NCBI RefSeq assembly: GCF_009827575.1
Contig: NZ_WTYR01000001.1
Span: 558,001-622,000, forward strand
DNA length: 64,000 nucleotides
Direction: 5' to 3'
From: Alteriqipengyuania halimionae
GTDB lineage: Bacteria; Pseudomonadota; Alphaproteobacteria; Sphingomonadales; Sphingomonadaceae
Position numbers and translations under genes: made by a program. Shown piece after piece: positions 37,479-48,285 of this stretch; the stretch's first letter is position 1; each line of letters starts with the position of its first letter. The notes under the pieces were generated by a model. The model was not told where the DNA came from. It searched no databases and was given only the letters and a program-made list of their open reading frames with translations.

Positions 37479-37511
37479 CAAAGCCGCCGTGCCATCCGCA
37501 TGGCGGCTTTG
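37479..37511 (+). terminator. Hairpin ending 2 bases before the ispB start
   Basis: CAAAGCCGCC and GGCGGCTTTG form a perfect 10-base-pair stem with a 13-base loop. It can end the lipoprotein transcript, but it also covers the region where the ispB ribosome-binding site should be (ATG at 37514). Confidence 0.5.
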
Positions 37512-37513
37512 AC

Positions 37514-38527
37514 ATGTCTGCAGACGTTATTCCCCTCCGCCGCAAGGAGCAGCCGTCGCTCGACCCGCTGCTCGCGCTTACCGCCAATGGCATGAATTCG
37601 GTGAATGCGATCATCCTCGATCGCATGCAGAGCGAAATTCCGCTGATCCCCACGCTCGCCGGACATCTGATCTCGGGCGGGGGCAAGCGCATGCGCCCGA
37701 TGCTGACGCTGTCGAGTGCGGCGCTGCTCGAATACGAGGGCGATCGCCATCACAAGCTCGCCGCCAGCGTCGAGTTCATCCACACTGCCACGCTGTTGCA
37801 TGACGATGTGGTCGACGGATCCGATCTGCGCCGGGGCAAGAAGCCGGCCAACCTGATCTTCGGCAATCCCGCCAGCGTGCTGGTCGGAGATTTTCTCTTC
37901 AGCCGCAGCTTCGAACTGATGGTCGAGGATGGCAGCCTGAAAGTGCTCAAGATCCTGTCCAACGCCAGCGCGGTGATCGCGGCGGGCGAGGTCGACCAGT
38001 TGACGGCCCAGCGCCAGATCGAGACCAGCGAGGAACGCTATCTCGGCATCATCGGGGCGAAGACCGCCGCGCTGTTCGCCGCTGCCTGCCGGATTGCCGC
38101 CGTGGTAGCCGAACGCGCCGAGGCCGAAGAACAGGCGCTCGACGCCTATGGGCGCAATCTGGGCATCGCGTTCCAGCTGGTCGACGACGCGATCGATTAC
38201 GATTCGAGCGCCGACGAGATGGGCAAGGGCCGCGGTGACGATTTCCGCGAAGGCAAGATGACGCTCCCCGTGATCCTCGCCTATGCCCGCGGCGACGAGG
38301 CCGAGCGCGCGTTCTGGAAGGACGCGATCGCCGGGCGACGCACATCGGACGAGGACCTCGCCGAAGCGGTCCGCCTGATCGAAAAACACGATGCGGTCGA
38401 AGCGACGCGCGAACGCGCCCGCCATTTCGCCCAGCGCGCGATCGATGCGATCGGCGGTTTCCGCCAGAATGCGGCCCGCGATGCGATGGAGGAGGCGGCC
38501 TTGTTCGCCGTCTCGCGGCGGTTCTAG
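37514..38527 (+). CDS. ispB: Polyprenyl diphosphate synthase (ubiquinone side chain)
   Basis: 337 residues. The first Asp-rich motif is LLHDDVVDGSDLRRG (about 95-109), the second is LVDDAIDYDSSADEMGKGRG (about 219-238), and GGGKRMRPML is the substrate-binding segment (about 55). It elongates farnesyl diphosphate with isopentenyl diphosphate to a long all-trans chain for quinones. The N-terminus fits the family. A stem-loop right before the start is notable. It overlaps the small convergent membrane gene by 4 bases. Confidence 0.93.
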   Translation: MSADVIPLRRKEQPSLDPLLALTANGMNSVNAIILDRMQSEIPLIPTLAGHLISGGGKRMRPMLTLSSAALLEYEGDRHHKLAASVEFIHTATLLHDDVVDGSDLRRGKKPANLIFGNPASVLVGDFLFSRSFELMVEDGSLKVLKILSNASAVIAAGEVDQLTAQRQIETSEERYLGIIGAKTAALFAAACRIAAVVAERAEAEEQALDAYGRNLGIAFQLVDDAIDYDSSADEMGKGRGDDFREGKMTLPVILAYARGDEAERAFWKDAIAGRRTSDEDLAEAVRLIEKHDAVEATRERARHFAQRAIDAIGGFRQNAARDAMEEAALFAVSRRF

Positions 38528-38682
38528 TCTTTCGGGATCCGTCCCGACGCGCGGCGTTTCCAAAGATACCAGCATCCGCCGCCTGCCACCGCGCAGGTGC
38601 CGAGAATCGTTGCACCGACCAGCATTCCGCTGATCAGAATGCCGGTGGTCAGGCCCACCACGATCTCGAGCAATTCGCGCAT
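38524..38682 (-). CDS. Candidate small membrane protein
   Basis: 52 residues from an ATG at 38682. It has one or two hydrophobic segments (VVGLTTGILISGMLVGATIL, about 8-27, then CAVAGGGCWYLW) and a basic tail (KRRASGRIPKD). Stop codons overlap the ispB stop, as expected for a neat convergent pair. No clear ribosome-binding site is visible and no family was recognised. Called only because of its membrane pattern and exact gap fit. Confidence 0.4.
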   Translation of the reverse strand: MRELLEIVVGLTTGILISGMLVGATILGTCAVAGGGCWYLWKRRASGRIPKD

Positions 38683-38750
38683 GCCGCCGCTATAGGGACT
38701 TTTCGCGCGATTGGGAAATCTGCGCGGGCGAATGTAAGGAACCGTCTGCG

Positions 38751-41246
38751 ATGAGCGACGACCTTCCCATCCATGACGTCCTGCCCGATCTGCTGGCGCA
38801 TCTGCGCGCGCGCAATGCCGCCGTGCTGGTCGCGCCGCCCGGCGCCGGGAAAACCACGAGCGTCGCGCCTGCGCTGCTTGGCGAGGAATGGTGCGACGGC
38901 ACGGTGATCCTGCTGAGCCCGCGCCGGGTCGCCGCACGTGCCGCGGCCGAGCGAATGGCCGAATTGCTAGGCGAGAAACCGGGCGAGACGATCGGTTATC
39001 TGACGCGGCTCGATACCAGGCGCTCTGCAAAAACGCGCGTGCTGGTGATGACCGAAGCGATCTTCGTTGCGACGATCCTCGACGATCCGGAGCTTTCCGG
39101 CGTCTCGGCGGTCTTGTTCGACGAAGCGCACGAACGGCATCTCGATAGCGATTTCGGCCTCGCGCTGGCGATCGAGAGCCAGCAGGCGCTGCGGGGGGAC
39201 CTGCGCCTGCTGGTGATGTCGGCGACGATCGACGGAGCGCGCTTTGCCGCGCTGCTGGACGATGCGCCGGTGGTCGAAAGCGAGGGCAGGGCACACCCGC
39301 TGCGGATCGCCTGGCACGGCGCGCGACCCGAATTGCGGATCGAGGATGCAATGACCGAAGCGGTGCTGGCAGCCTGGCGCGCGGAGGAGGGGAGCGTGCT
39401 CGCCTTCCTCCCCGGCCTTGGCGAGATCGAACGCACGCGCGAGCGGATCGAGAAGCGCCTGCCCGATGTCCAGGTGCTGCCTTTGCATGGGCAAGTCAAT
39501 CCGGCGGGACAGCGCGCGGCGATCCGGCGCGATCCGGAAGGGCGCAGGCGGATCGTGCTGGCGAGTGCGATCGCCGAAAGTTCGGTCACGCTCGATGGCG
39601 TGTCGGTGGTGGTCGATGCCGGCCTGTCGCGCCGCGCCGCCTTCGATCCTGCCGCCGGCACGACGCGGCTGGTGACGGTCCAGGCCAGCCGCGCGAGCGC
39701 CGATCAGCGCGCTGGCCGCGCGGCGCGGCAAGGCCCTGGCGTCGCCTATCGGCTGTGGAACGAAGCAGCGCATGCGGGGCGTCCGGCCTATGACCCGCCC
39801 GAAGTGGAAACCGCCGATCTCGCGCCGCTCGCGCTGTCGATGGCCGATTGGGGTGCGGCAGATGGGCAGCTCGCTTGGCTCGATCCGCCGCCGGCCGCTG
39901 CGATGGCGAGCGCGCGCGAGCGTCTGCAGGGACTCGATGCGCTCGATGGCGGGGGGCGGATCACCGCGCGCGGCAAAGCGCTGGCCAAGCTGCCGATGGA
40001 CCCGCAGCACGGCGCGATGCTGCTGTTCGGCGCCGAGCATGGTGCGGCCGAGCTCGCGGCGAAGTTGGTGGCGCTGTTGCAGGATCGCACGCTCGGCGGG
40101 CGCGGAGAGGATCTGGAGCAGCGCCTGTCGCGCTGGAACGCCCAGCGCGGCGGTAAGGGCGAAGCGCATCGACGGCTCGCGCAGGGATGGGCGAAGAGAG
40201 TTAAATCTCCCCTCCCCGCGGGGGAGGGGTTGGGGGTGGGGGGTAAGCCTCTGCAATCGCAAAACACCCCCACCCAACCTCCCCCTCAAGCGGGAGGGGT
40301 TCCACTCGGCATCACCCTCGCCGCCGGCCTGCCGCAGAACATCGCGCGGCGGCGCGATGCGTCGGGAGAATACTGGCTGAGCGCTGGCGGACGGGGCTAT
40401 CGGCTCGATCCGGCCAGCCCGGTTGCGCGCAGCGAGTGGATTGCGATCGGCGATGCGCAGGGCAACGCCAAGGAAGCGCGGATCATGGCCGCCGCCGCGC
40501 TGACGCTCGACGATATCGAACAATGGCTGCCCGAACGTTTTACCCGCCGCACCAGGCTCGACTGGCACGAGGCCAAGGTGCGTGCGCGGCTGGAACGCAA
40601 ACTCGGTTCGATCACGCTAGCCAGCGCTCCCGATTCCGCGCCGGACCAGGACGCGATGGCCGAACTGCTGCTGCAACGTGCGCGTGAGACGATGGCCGAT
40701 CTCGTCCCCGCCACGCTGCTCGCGCGGGCGCGGTATGCCGGGATCGAGGCGCTCCGCCCCGAATCGCTGGCCGAAACGGCCGATCAATGGCTCGCACCCT
40801 TGCTCGAAAAGCGCCGCGACCTCGCCATCGCGCCGGGCCGGCTGGTCGAGGCCGCACTTAATCTCGTCGAGTGGGACGACCGCCAGTGGCTCGACCGGAT
40901 CGCGCCGCGCGAATTCCGCAGCCCGGCCGGAACGAGCCATGCGATCGACTATGCCGATCCTGCCGGGCCGAGTGTCGAGGTGCGGGTGCAGGCGCTGTTC
41001 GGGCTCGATCGCCATCCTGTCATAGGGCAGGGCGAGGCTGCGACGCCGCTGCTGCTCAAGCTCACCAGCCCCGCCGGTCGCCCGCTGCAATCGACCGCCG
41101 ACCTGCCCGGGTTCTGGCGCGGAAGCTGGTCCGATGTGCGCAAGGACATGAAGGGTCGCTATCCCAAACACCGCTGGCCAGAGGAACCCTGGACCGAAAA
41201 GCCGAGTTTGAAGACCAGGAACGCCTTTGCAAAATCGGAAGGTTGA
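38751..41246 (+). CDS. hrpB: ATP-dependent helicase HrpB with an in-frame palindromic insert
   Basis: 831 residues. DEAH-box motifs: Walker A APPGAGKTT (about 25-33), the DEAH box FDEAHERHL (about 124), SATIDGARF, and the helicase C motifs VLASAIAESSVTL and ADQRAGRAARQGPG. The HA2 region and the HrpB C-terminal domain (about 680-825) follow. Around residues 486-517 the sequence PLPAGEGLGVGG...PPPQAGGVP is foreign: it is translated from a palindromic repeat at 40207-40301, not from helicase sequence. The frame is kept, so the protein may still be made. HrpB is an RNA helicase of unclear role. Confidence 0.93.
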   Translation: MSDDLPIHDVLPDLLAHLRARNAAVLVAPPGAGKTTSVAPALLGEEWCDGTVILLSPRRVAARAAAERMAELLGEKPGETIGYLTRLDTRRSAKTRVLVMTEAIFVATILDDPELSGVSAVLFDEAHERHLDSDFGLALAIESQQALRGDLRLLVMSATIDGARFAALLDDAPVVESEGRAHPLRIAWHGARPELRIEDAMTEAVLAAWRAEEGSVLAFLPGLGEIERTRERIEKRLPDVQVLPLHGQVNPAGQRAAIRRDPEGRRRIVLASAIAESSVTLDGVSVVVDAGLSRRAAFDPAAGTTRLVTVQASRASADQRAGRAARQGPGVAYRLWNEAAHAGRPAYDPPEVETADLAPLALSMADWGAADGQLAWLDPPPAAAMASARERLQGLDALDGGGRITARGKALAKLPMDPQHGAMLLFGAEHGAAELAAKLVALLQDRTLGGRGEDLEQRLSRWNAQRGGKGEAHRRLAQGWAKRVKSPLPAGEGLGVGGKPLQSQNTPTQPPPQAGGVPLGITLAAGLPQNIARRRDASGEYWLSAGGRGYRLDPASPVARSEWIAIGDAQGNAKEARIMAAAALTLDDIEQWLPERFTRRTRLDWHEAKVRARLERKLGSITLASAPDSAPDQDAMAELLLQRARETMADLVPATLLARARYAGIEALRPESLAETADQWLAPLLEKRRDLAIAPGRLVEAALNLVEWDDRQWLDRIAPREFRSPAGTSHAIDYADPAGPSVEVRVQALFGLDRHPVIGQGEAATPLLLKLTSPAGRPLQSTADLPGFWRGSWSDVRKDMKGRYPKHRWPEEPWTEKPSLKTRNAFAKSEG
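40207..40301. repeat. Palindromic element inserted inside hrpB
   Basis: CTCCCCTCCCCGCGGGGGAG, TTGGGGGTGGGG, ACACCCCCACCCAA and CCTCCCCCTCAAGCGGGAGG are mirrored arms that can form nested hairpins. The element keeps the hrpB frame and adds about 32 residues. Repeats of this kind are usually intergenic. Confidence 0.8.
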
Positions 41247-41260
41247 ATTAGGGGAAACCC

Positions 41261-41539
41261 ATGGCAGCACGTATCTACCAACGTCCGAAAAGCGCGATGC
41301 AGTCCGGCAAGGCGCAGACCGATCAATGGGTGCTCGAATTCGCGCCGAGCGAAGCGCGTCGCGCCGATCCGCTGATGGGCTGGACCGGCAGTGGCGACAC
41401 GCAGGTGCAGGTCGTGCTGAAATTCCCCGATTGCGACGCGGCGCAGGAATACGCGAAGAAGCACGGGATCGCCGCGCGCATTCACAAGACTCCGGTCAAA
41501 ACCCTCAAGATCCAGGCCTACGCCGACAATTTCCGGTGA
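41261..41539 (+). CDS. NDUFS4-like complex I accessory subunit
   Basis: 92 residues, starting with ARIYQRPKSAMQSGK and WVLEFAPSEARRADPLMGWT, the signature of the NADH dehydrogenase 18-kDa (NDUFS4) family. A short beta-rich core follows (TQVQVVLKFPD) and the end is KTLKIQAYADNFR. Alphaproteobacteria carry this accessory subunit of complex I away from the nuo operon. The protein stop (TGA) shares one base with the start of the beta-lactamase gene (TGATG), so the two are coupled. Confidence 0.9.
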   Translation: MAARIYQRPKSAMQSGKAQTDQWVLEFAPSEARRADPLMGWTGSGDTQVQVVLKFPDCDAAQEYAKKHGIAARIHKTPVKTLKIQAYADNFR

Positions 41540-42441
41540 TGCGGGCCGTCGCACTTGTTGCGGTGGCAAGTCTTGCCGGATGTGCGGCCTCAGCTGAATC
41601 GCACGAGAATGCGGCTGCGGTTTCGACCGCCGCGACCGATCGGGCTCTCGAACAGATCGAAGCCATCGAGGAACGGCTGGGCGGGCGGCTCGGCGTCTCG
41701 CTGGTCGATGGTTCGGGCCAGGCTCTCCTGACCCACCGCGGCGACGAGCGATTCGCCATGTGCTCGACCTTCAAGGCTCCGTTGGCCGCCGCGATCATGC
41801 TCGAGGTCGAGCAGGGCAGGCTGTCGCTTGAGCAGCAGATCGAGTTTACGCAGGCCGATGTCGTTCCGCATGCGCCGATGATCGAACGCGCGCTCGAAGG
41901 GCAGACCGAAGCCTCGCGCCCGGTCGACTGGCTCGTGCTGGCGGCGATGCGCGCGAGCGACAACAGCGCCGCGAACATCCTGCTCGATCGCATCGGTGGC
42001 CCCGAAGGCATGACGCAATTCTATCGTAACCACGGCGACGGCGTGACGCGGCTCGATCGGCGCGAGCCCGAACTCAACGAAAACAGCCCGGGCGATCCGC
42101 GCGATACCACCAGCCCGCTCGCGATGGCGCAATTGATCCGGCACGTGATGCTCGGCGACGCGGTCCATCCCGGCCTGCGCGCGATCCTCGTAAGGCACAT
42201 GATCCGCACCGATACGGGAATGTCGAGAATCCGCGCCGGCCTTCCGGAGGGATGGGTTGTCGGCGACAAGACCGGGACCTGCGGTTCGGCTTACAACGAC
42301 GTTGCGGTCTTCTGGGCCGAACGCGACCGGCCCTACGTTTTGTCGATCTATTACGACCGGCCCGAAGCGGAGTCGGAGGAAGCGCAAGCCGCGATGGCAC
42401 AGGTCGGTGCGCTGGCGGCGGAGATCGTCCGCCAGCCATAA
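41539..42441 (+). CDS. bla: Class A beta-lactamase with carbapenemase-like cysteines
   Basis: 300 residues. A signal/lipobox-like start (ASLAGCAAS, Cys at about 15) is followed by the class A motifs: S76-x-x-K79 in MCSTFK, SDN at 140-142, E176-x-x-x-N180 in REPELNE, and KTGT at 244-247. Cys75 (Ambler 69) and Cys248 (Ambler 238) flank the active site as in KPC, SME and GES enzymes, where they form a disulfide. Residue T247 (Ambler 237) also matches KPC. It probably hydrolyses beta-lactams in the periplasm. Spectrum is not predictable from sequence. It overlaps the complex I subunit gene by one base. Confidence 0.93.
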   Translation: MRAVALVAVASLAGCAASAESHENAAAVSTAATDRALEQIEAIEERLGGRLGVSLVDGSGQALLTHRGDERFAMCSTFKAPLAAAIMLEVEQGRLSLEQQIEFTQADVVPHAPMIERALEGQTEASRPVDWLVLAAMRASDNSAANILLDRIGGPEGMTQFYRNHGDGVTRLDRREPELNENSPGDPRDTTSPLAMAQLIRHVMLGDAVHPGLRAILVRHMIRTDTGMSRIRAGLPEGWVVGDKTGTCGSAYNDVAVFWAERDRPYVLSIYYDRPEAESEEAQAAMAQVGALAAEIVRQP

Positions 42442-42465
42442 GTGCAAAGAGCCGATTTTCCCCTG

Positions 42466-42494
42466 TTGAAAATCTCCGCCCATGTCGCCATATG
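42466..42494 (+). promoter_or_regulatory. Candidate sigma-70 promoter of SRP RNA
   Basis: TTGAAA (42466-42471), a 17-base spacer and CATATG (42489-42494) lie just upstream of the SRP RNA 5' end near 42500. The placement fits a start point 6 bases after the -10 box. Confidence 0.55.
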
Positions 42495-42499
42495 GCGCT

Positions 42500-42590
42500 T
42501 GGGAGTCGGGTGGACGTTAGCGTTCGCTCACCGGGTCAGGTCCGGAAGGAAGCAGCCCAGGTGAATTGCGGCGGGTCGCCCGGCTCCTTT
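42500..42590 (+). ncRNA. ffs: Signal recognition particle RNA (4.5S type)
   Basis: The conserved apical loop GGTCAGGTCCGGAAGGAAGC (the Ffh-binding GGAA tetraloop region) is at 42534-42553. The closing stem pairs GGAGTCGGG (42502) with CCCGGCTCC (42579-42587). A T-run follows. It binds Ffh to target membrane proteins to the translocon. The 5' end is set to 42500 from the promoter placement; ends are approximate. Confidence 0.9.
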
Positions 42591-42613
42591 TCATGCATCG
42601 CTGGAAAAACGGC

Positions 42614-43102
42614 TCAGGCCTCGCGCGCGCTTTCGCGCATGCGACTGCGCGCCTCGTTGCGCGAGCTGGTAGCCGGGATCAGCCCGCCCACCTTGCCTAG
42701 CCCGAAAGGCGGCATGTTGGCGTAGATATTCTCGTAGGCGCCGCCGCCGACCGTGTAGGTCTCGTGGAAAATGCCGACCGTGCCGTCGTTTCCGACATTC
42801 TTGTTGAACGCCACCCAGGCCGGCCAGTGCATGTCGTCACGCGAGCGGGCATAGGCTTCGAGGCTATCGAAATCCCTCCAGTATTGCAGTAGCATCACCT
42901 GTCGCGGACCCTGCAGGCAATATTCGGTCCCGAGGAAACCGCTGTCGGGATTGGCCGCAAGCTCCTGCAGCATCGGGCGCATCGCCATCAGCACCGGCCA
43001 CCATTTCCCAATCCTGTGGAAACGGTTGATCCGCATTCCGATCACGAAAACCACCAGCGGACCTGAAAAGTCGGCGGTCATACGCCCTTTGACGACACTC
43101 AT
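42614..43102 (-). CDS. DUF4188 protein
   Basis: 162 residues from the ATG at 43102, which has AAGGAG 7 bases upstream; the longer reading adds 19 residues without support. The pattern WWPVLMAMRPMLQELAANPD, LLQYWRDFDSLEAYARSRDD and HWPAWVAFNKNVGNDGTVGI fits the DUF4188 family (monooxygenase-like ferredoxin fold). It is related by fold to small antibiotic-biosynthesis monooxygenases. Its role here is unknown. It lies between SRP RNA and dnaX on the opposite strand. Confidence 0.85.
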   Translation of the reverse strand: MSVVKGRMTADFSGPLVVFVIGMRINRFHRIGKWWPVLMAMRPMLQELAANPDSGFLGTEYCLQGPRQVMLLQYWRDFDSLEAYARSRDDMHWPAWVAFNKNVGNDGTVGIFHETYTVGGGAYENIYANMPPFGLGKVGGLIPATSSRNEARSRMRESAREA

Positions 43103-43188
43103 CGCGGTCTCCTTCGCAAGATAGATTGCAAAATGAAACCTAAAGGTCAAGCTTCGCAAAGCGCGCTTGTGCGCCTACCATCCCCGGC

Positions 43189-45084
43189 ATGGGTGATTCA
43201 CCGGACGATACACAGGGCCTGCCGTGGGAAACCGAGGCCGATAGCGACACGCCGAGCGCGGCGGAGCTCGAGGCGGCGGGGCAGAATTCAATGTTCGGAG
43301 AGCCTGCTCCCGAACCCACGCCCGAGCCGAAGCCCGAGCCCGAGCCCGAGCCCGAGAATGCGCCGGTCGAGCAGGCATCGCCTCCCCCAGCAGAACCGTC
43401 CGCGCCAGCGCCGTCGCCCGCGCCGACCGCTCCACCCGTGGTGGAAACCGCGCAGCCCTATCGCGTGCTGGCGCGCAAATACCGGCCGCAGACCTTTTCC
43501 GAGCTGATCGGGCAGGACGCGATGGTCCAGACGCTGGGCAATGCGATCGCGCGCGACCGGCTGGCCCACGCCTTCTTGATGACCGGGGTGCGCGGGGTCG
43601 GCAAGACCTCGACCGCACGCCTCATCGCCAAGGCGCTCAATTGCGTCGGGCCCGATGGCAAGGGCGGGCCGACCATCGATCCGTGCGGCGTGTGCGAACC
43701 CTGCGTGGCGATTTCCGAAGGCCGCCATATCGATGTGATCGAGATGGACGCCGCCTCGCATACCGGGGTCGACGACGTGCGCGAGATCATCGAGGCGGTG
43801 CGCTATGCCGCCGTCTCCGCGCGCTACAAGATCTACATCATCGACGAAGTCCACATGCTATCGCGCAACGCGTTCAACGCCTTGCTCAAGACGCTGGAAG
43901 AACCGCCCGCACATGTGAAATTCCTGTTCGCGACCACCGAGGTCGAAAAAGTGCCGATCACGGTGTTGTCGCGCTGCCAGCGCTTCGACCTGCGCCGGAT
44001 ATCGACCGGCCTGCTGCAAGAGCATTTCGCGAAGATCTGCGAGTCCGAGCAAGTCGAGGCCGAAGACGAGGCGCTGGCGATGATTGCCGCCGCGGCCGAA
44101 GGTTCGGTGCGCGACGGGCTCTCGATCCTCGACCAGGCGATCGCCCATGCCGATCTGGCGGGCAAGGGCACCATCGCGGCTGCGCAAGTACGCGAAATGC
44201 TCGGTCTGGCCGATCGCACCGCCTCGCGCACGCTGTTCGATGCCTTGCTAGAAAGCGATGCCGACACGCTGCTCGACGAGATGGATCGCCAGTTCGCGCT
44301 GGGGGTCGAACCGCTCGCCATGCTGCGCGCGGTGATGAATTTCGCCCATCGCGCCACCGTGGCGCAGGTCGGCGGGCGCGTGCCCGATGCGGCGAGCGAG
44401 GAAGAGCGCGCCGCGATCGCCGGCTATGCCGAGAACATTCCCACCGGACAGCTGCATCGACTGTGGCAGCTCCTGCTCAAGGGGTACGAGGAAGTGCGGG
44501 TCGCGCCCGATCCGCTCGCCAGCGCGCAGATGGCGCTGCTGCGCGTGCTCCATGCAGCCGACATGCCCGATCCGGGCGAGTTGGCGAAGATGATCGCCGA
44601 GGGCGGCGGCACGGTGCCGACGGCAGGCGGCGCGTCGTCCGGTCCGCCCGGGGGAACATCCGCGTCTGCGCCCAGCGAAACATCGCAGGCCGCCGCTCCC
44701 GAGTGGGAAGCGCTGGTCGACCAGGTCGAGGCGTCGGGCGAATTGCTCGCGGCGCAGAACATGCGCGGCTGGGTGCGGGTGATCAATATCGCCGATGGCG
44801 CGCTCACCTATGCCTTGGCTCCCGGTTTTTCCGGCGATCTCGGCCCGGAACTGCGCGATGCGCTCTACAAGATTACTGGTACCCGCTGGCAGGTCGAGCT
44901 GGGAGAGGGCGAGGGCGCTCCGAGCCTCAAGGAGCGCGCCGAAGCCGCCGCCAAGGCGGCTCGTCGCGAAACGCTTGAACAACCGCTGGTAAAAGCCACC
45001 TTGGCGGCATTCCCCGATGCCGAGGTGATCGACGAAAGTGTAGAGACCGGCACCGGACCCACCAATTGGAGCAAGAGAGCCTGA
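43189..45084 (+). CDS. dnaX: DNA polymerase III subunits gamma and tau
   Basis: 631 residues. A Pro/Glu-rich N-terminal extension (about 1-85, including PEPTPEPKPEPEPEPE) is followed by the AAA+ core: Walker A GVRGVGKTS (about 131), a zinc-binding Cys set (CGVCEPC) and the DEVH box IIDEVHMLS (about 219). Domain III and a Gly/Ala-rich linker (about 470-505) follow, and a C-terminal tau-like region ends the protein. It is the clamp-loader motor. The ~85-residue leader is a common alphaproteobacterial feature. ybaB follows by one base. Confidence 0.96.
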   Translation: MGDSPDDTQGLPWETEADSDTPSAAELEAAGQNSMFGEPAPEPTPEPKPEPEPEPENAPVEQASPPPAEPSAPAPSPAPTAPPVVETAQPYRVLARKYRPQTFSELIGQDAMVQTLGNAIARDRLAHAFLMTGVRGVGKTSTARLIAKALNCVGPDGKGGPTIDPCGVCEPCVAISEGRHIDVIEMDAASHTGVDDVREIIEAVRYAAVSARYKIYIIDEVHMLSRNAFNALLKTLEEPPAHVKFLFATTEVEKVPITVLSRCQRFDLRRISTGLLQEHFAKICESEQVEAEDEALAMIAAAAEGSVRDGLSILDQAIAHADLAGKGTIAAAQVREMLGLADRTASRTLFDALLESDADTLLDEMDRQFALGVEPLAMLRAVMNFAHRATVAQVGGRVPDAASEEERAAIAGYAENIPTGQLHRLWQLLLKGYEEVRVAPDPLASAQMALLRVLHAADMPDPGELAKMIAEGGGTVPTAGGASSGPPGGTSASAPSETSQAAAPEWEALVDQVEASGELLAAQNMRGWVRVINIADGALTYALAPGFSGDLGPELRDALYKITGTRWQVELGEGEGAPSLKERAEAAAKAARRETLEQPLVKATLAAFPDAEVIDESVETGTGPTNWSKRA

Positions 45085-45085
45085 C

Positions 45086-45424
45086 ATGCAGTCGATGGAA
45101 GAAATGATGAAAGCCGCGCAGGAAGCGGCGCAGACGATCCAGAAGCAGATGACCGAGGCCCAGGCCAAGCTCGAGGAAATCGAGGTCGAAGGCGTTGCCG
45201 GTGGCGGCATGGTCAAGGTGCGCTGCTCGGCCAAGGGCCGCGTGATCGGCGTGACGATCGACGAAAGCCTGATGACCCCGGCCGAGAAACAGATGGTCGA
45301 AGACCTGGTCGCCGCGGCTTTCAACGACGCCCGCCAGAAGGCCGACGCCGCCAGCGCCGCCGAGATGGAAAAAATCCAGGGCGGCATGGGCCTGCCACCG
45401 GGCTTCAAGATGCCGGGCATGTGA
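45086..45424 (+). CDS. ybaB: YbaB/EbfC nucleoid-associated protein
   Basis: 112 residues. The sequence has the YbaB pattern: an N-terminal helix (SMEEMMKAAQEAAQTIQKQM), then IEVEGVAGGGMVKVRC and KGRVIGVTIDESLM, and a C-terminal helix. The end is a Met/Pro/Gly-rich tail (GMGLPPGFKMPGM). It binds DNA as a tweezer-like dimer. It follows dnaX by one base, as in most bacteria, but recR, the usual third gene, is not here. Confidence 0.95.
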   Translation: MQSMEEMMKAAQEAAQTIQKQMTEAQAKLEEIEVEGVAGGGMVKVRCSAKGRVIGVTIDESLMTPAEKQMVEDLVAAAFNDARQKADAASAAEMEKIQGGMGLPPGFKMPGM

Positions 45425-45734
45425 GGAAACCAGTCGGCTGCCATTGCTGCGGCTGCTGGAATGACGGGAAACGTGCATAAGGGAATGAGGATCACCTGTC
45501 CTACAGACATCCTCTCTGGCAGGTTCATCCCATGACGCTTCCCGCCACGCCCCTCCGATTCCTTCCACAGGACCGTGTCACACCCGGTCCACGGTTCAGG
45601 CTTCGGCGGTCGAGGCTTAACACGCGTCCACAGTTAGGCCGTGTTGCGGCATTGCAGCATCGGGAGGGCCTACCCATATCTGCGGACAAGAGGCGTGGTC
45701 ATCAGGCCACCGCGACAGACACTGGACGCCAAGT
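45425..45734. other. 310-base intergenic region between ybaB and lon
   Basis: No open frame with coding character and no RNA gene was found. It holds a heat-shock-like promoter candidate near its right end (listed separately). A loose inverted pair CCTG/CAGG around 45500 is too weak to call. Confidence 0.5.
45652..45679 (+). promoter_or_regulatory. Candidate heat-shock (RpoH) promoter of lon
   Basis: TTGCAG, a 15-base spacer and CCCATAT fit the RpoH pattern (CTTGAA-N13-15-CCCCATNT in E. coli). The -10 part resembles the E. coli lon heat-shock promoter. The start codon is 56 bases downstream. Confidence 0.42.
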
Positions 45735-48125
<2,391 letters not shown>

Positions 48126-48285
48126 GGTCGCTCGGTCACGGTTTATCGCACACATGGCCGTATTTCGGCGGCTTCGGTGCGATTTGGCCTTTGACACCGA
48201 AGGGAAAACAGTCTCAATTCGGCGCTTCGCCAACCGGTGATTCCACCGTGGCACGACACCCATTGACACTCTAGGGGGAGCTTTC

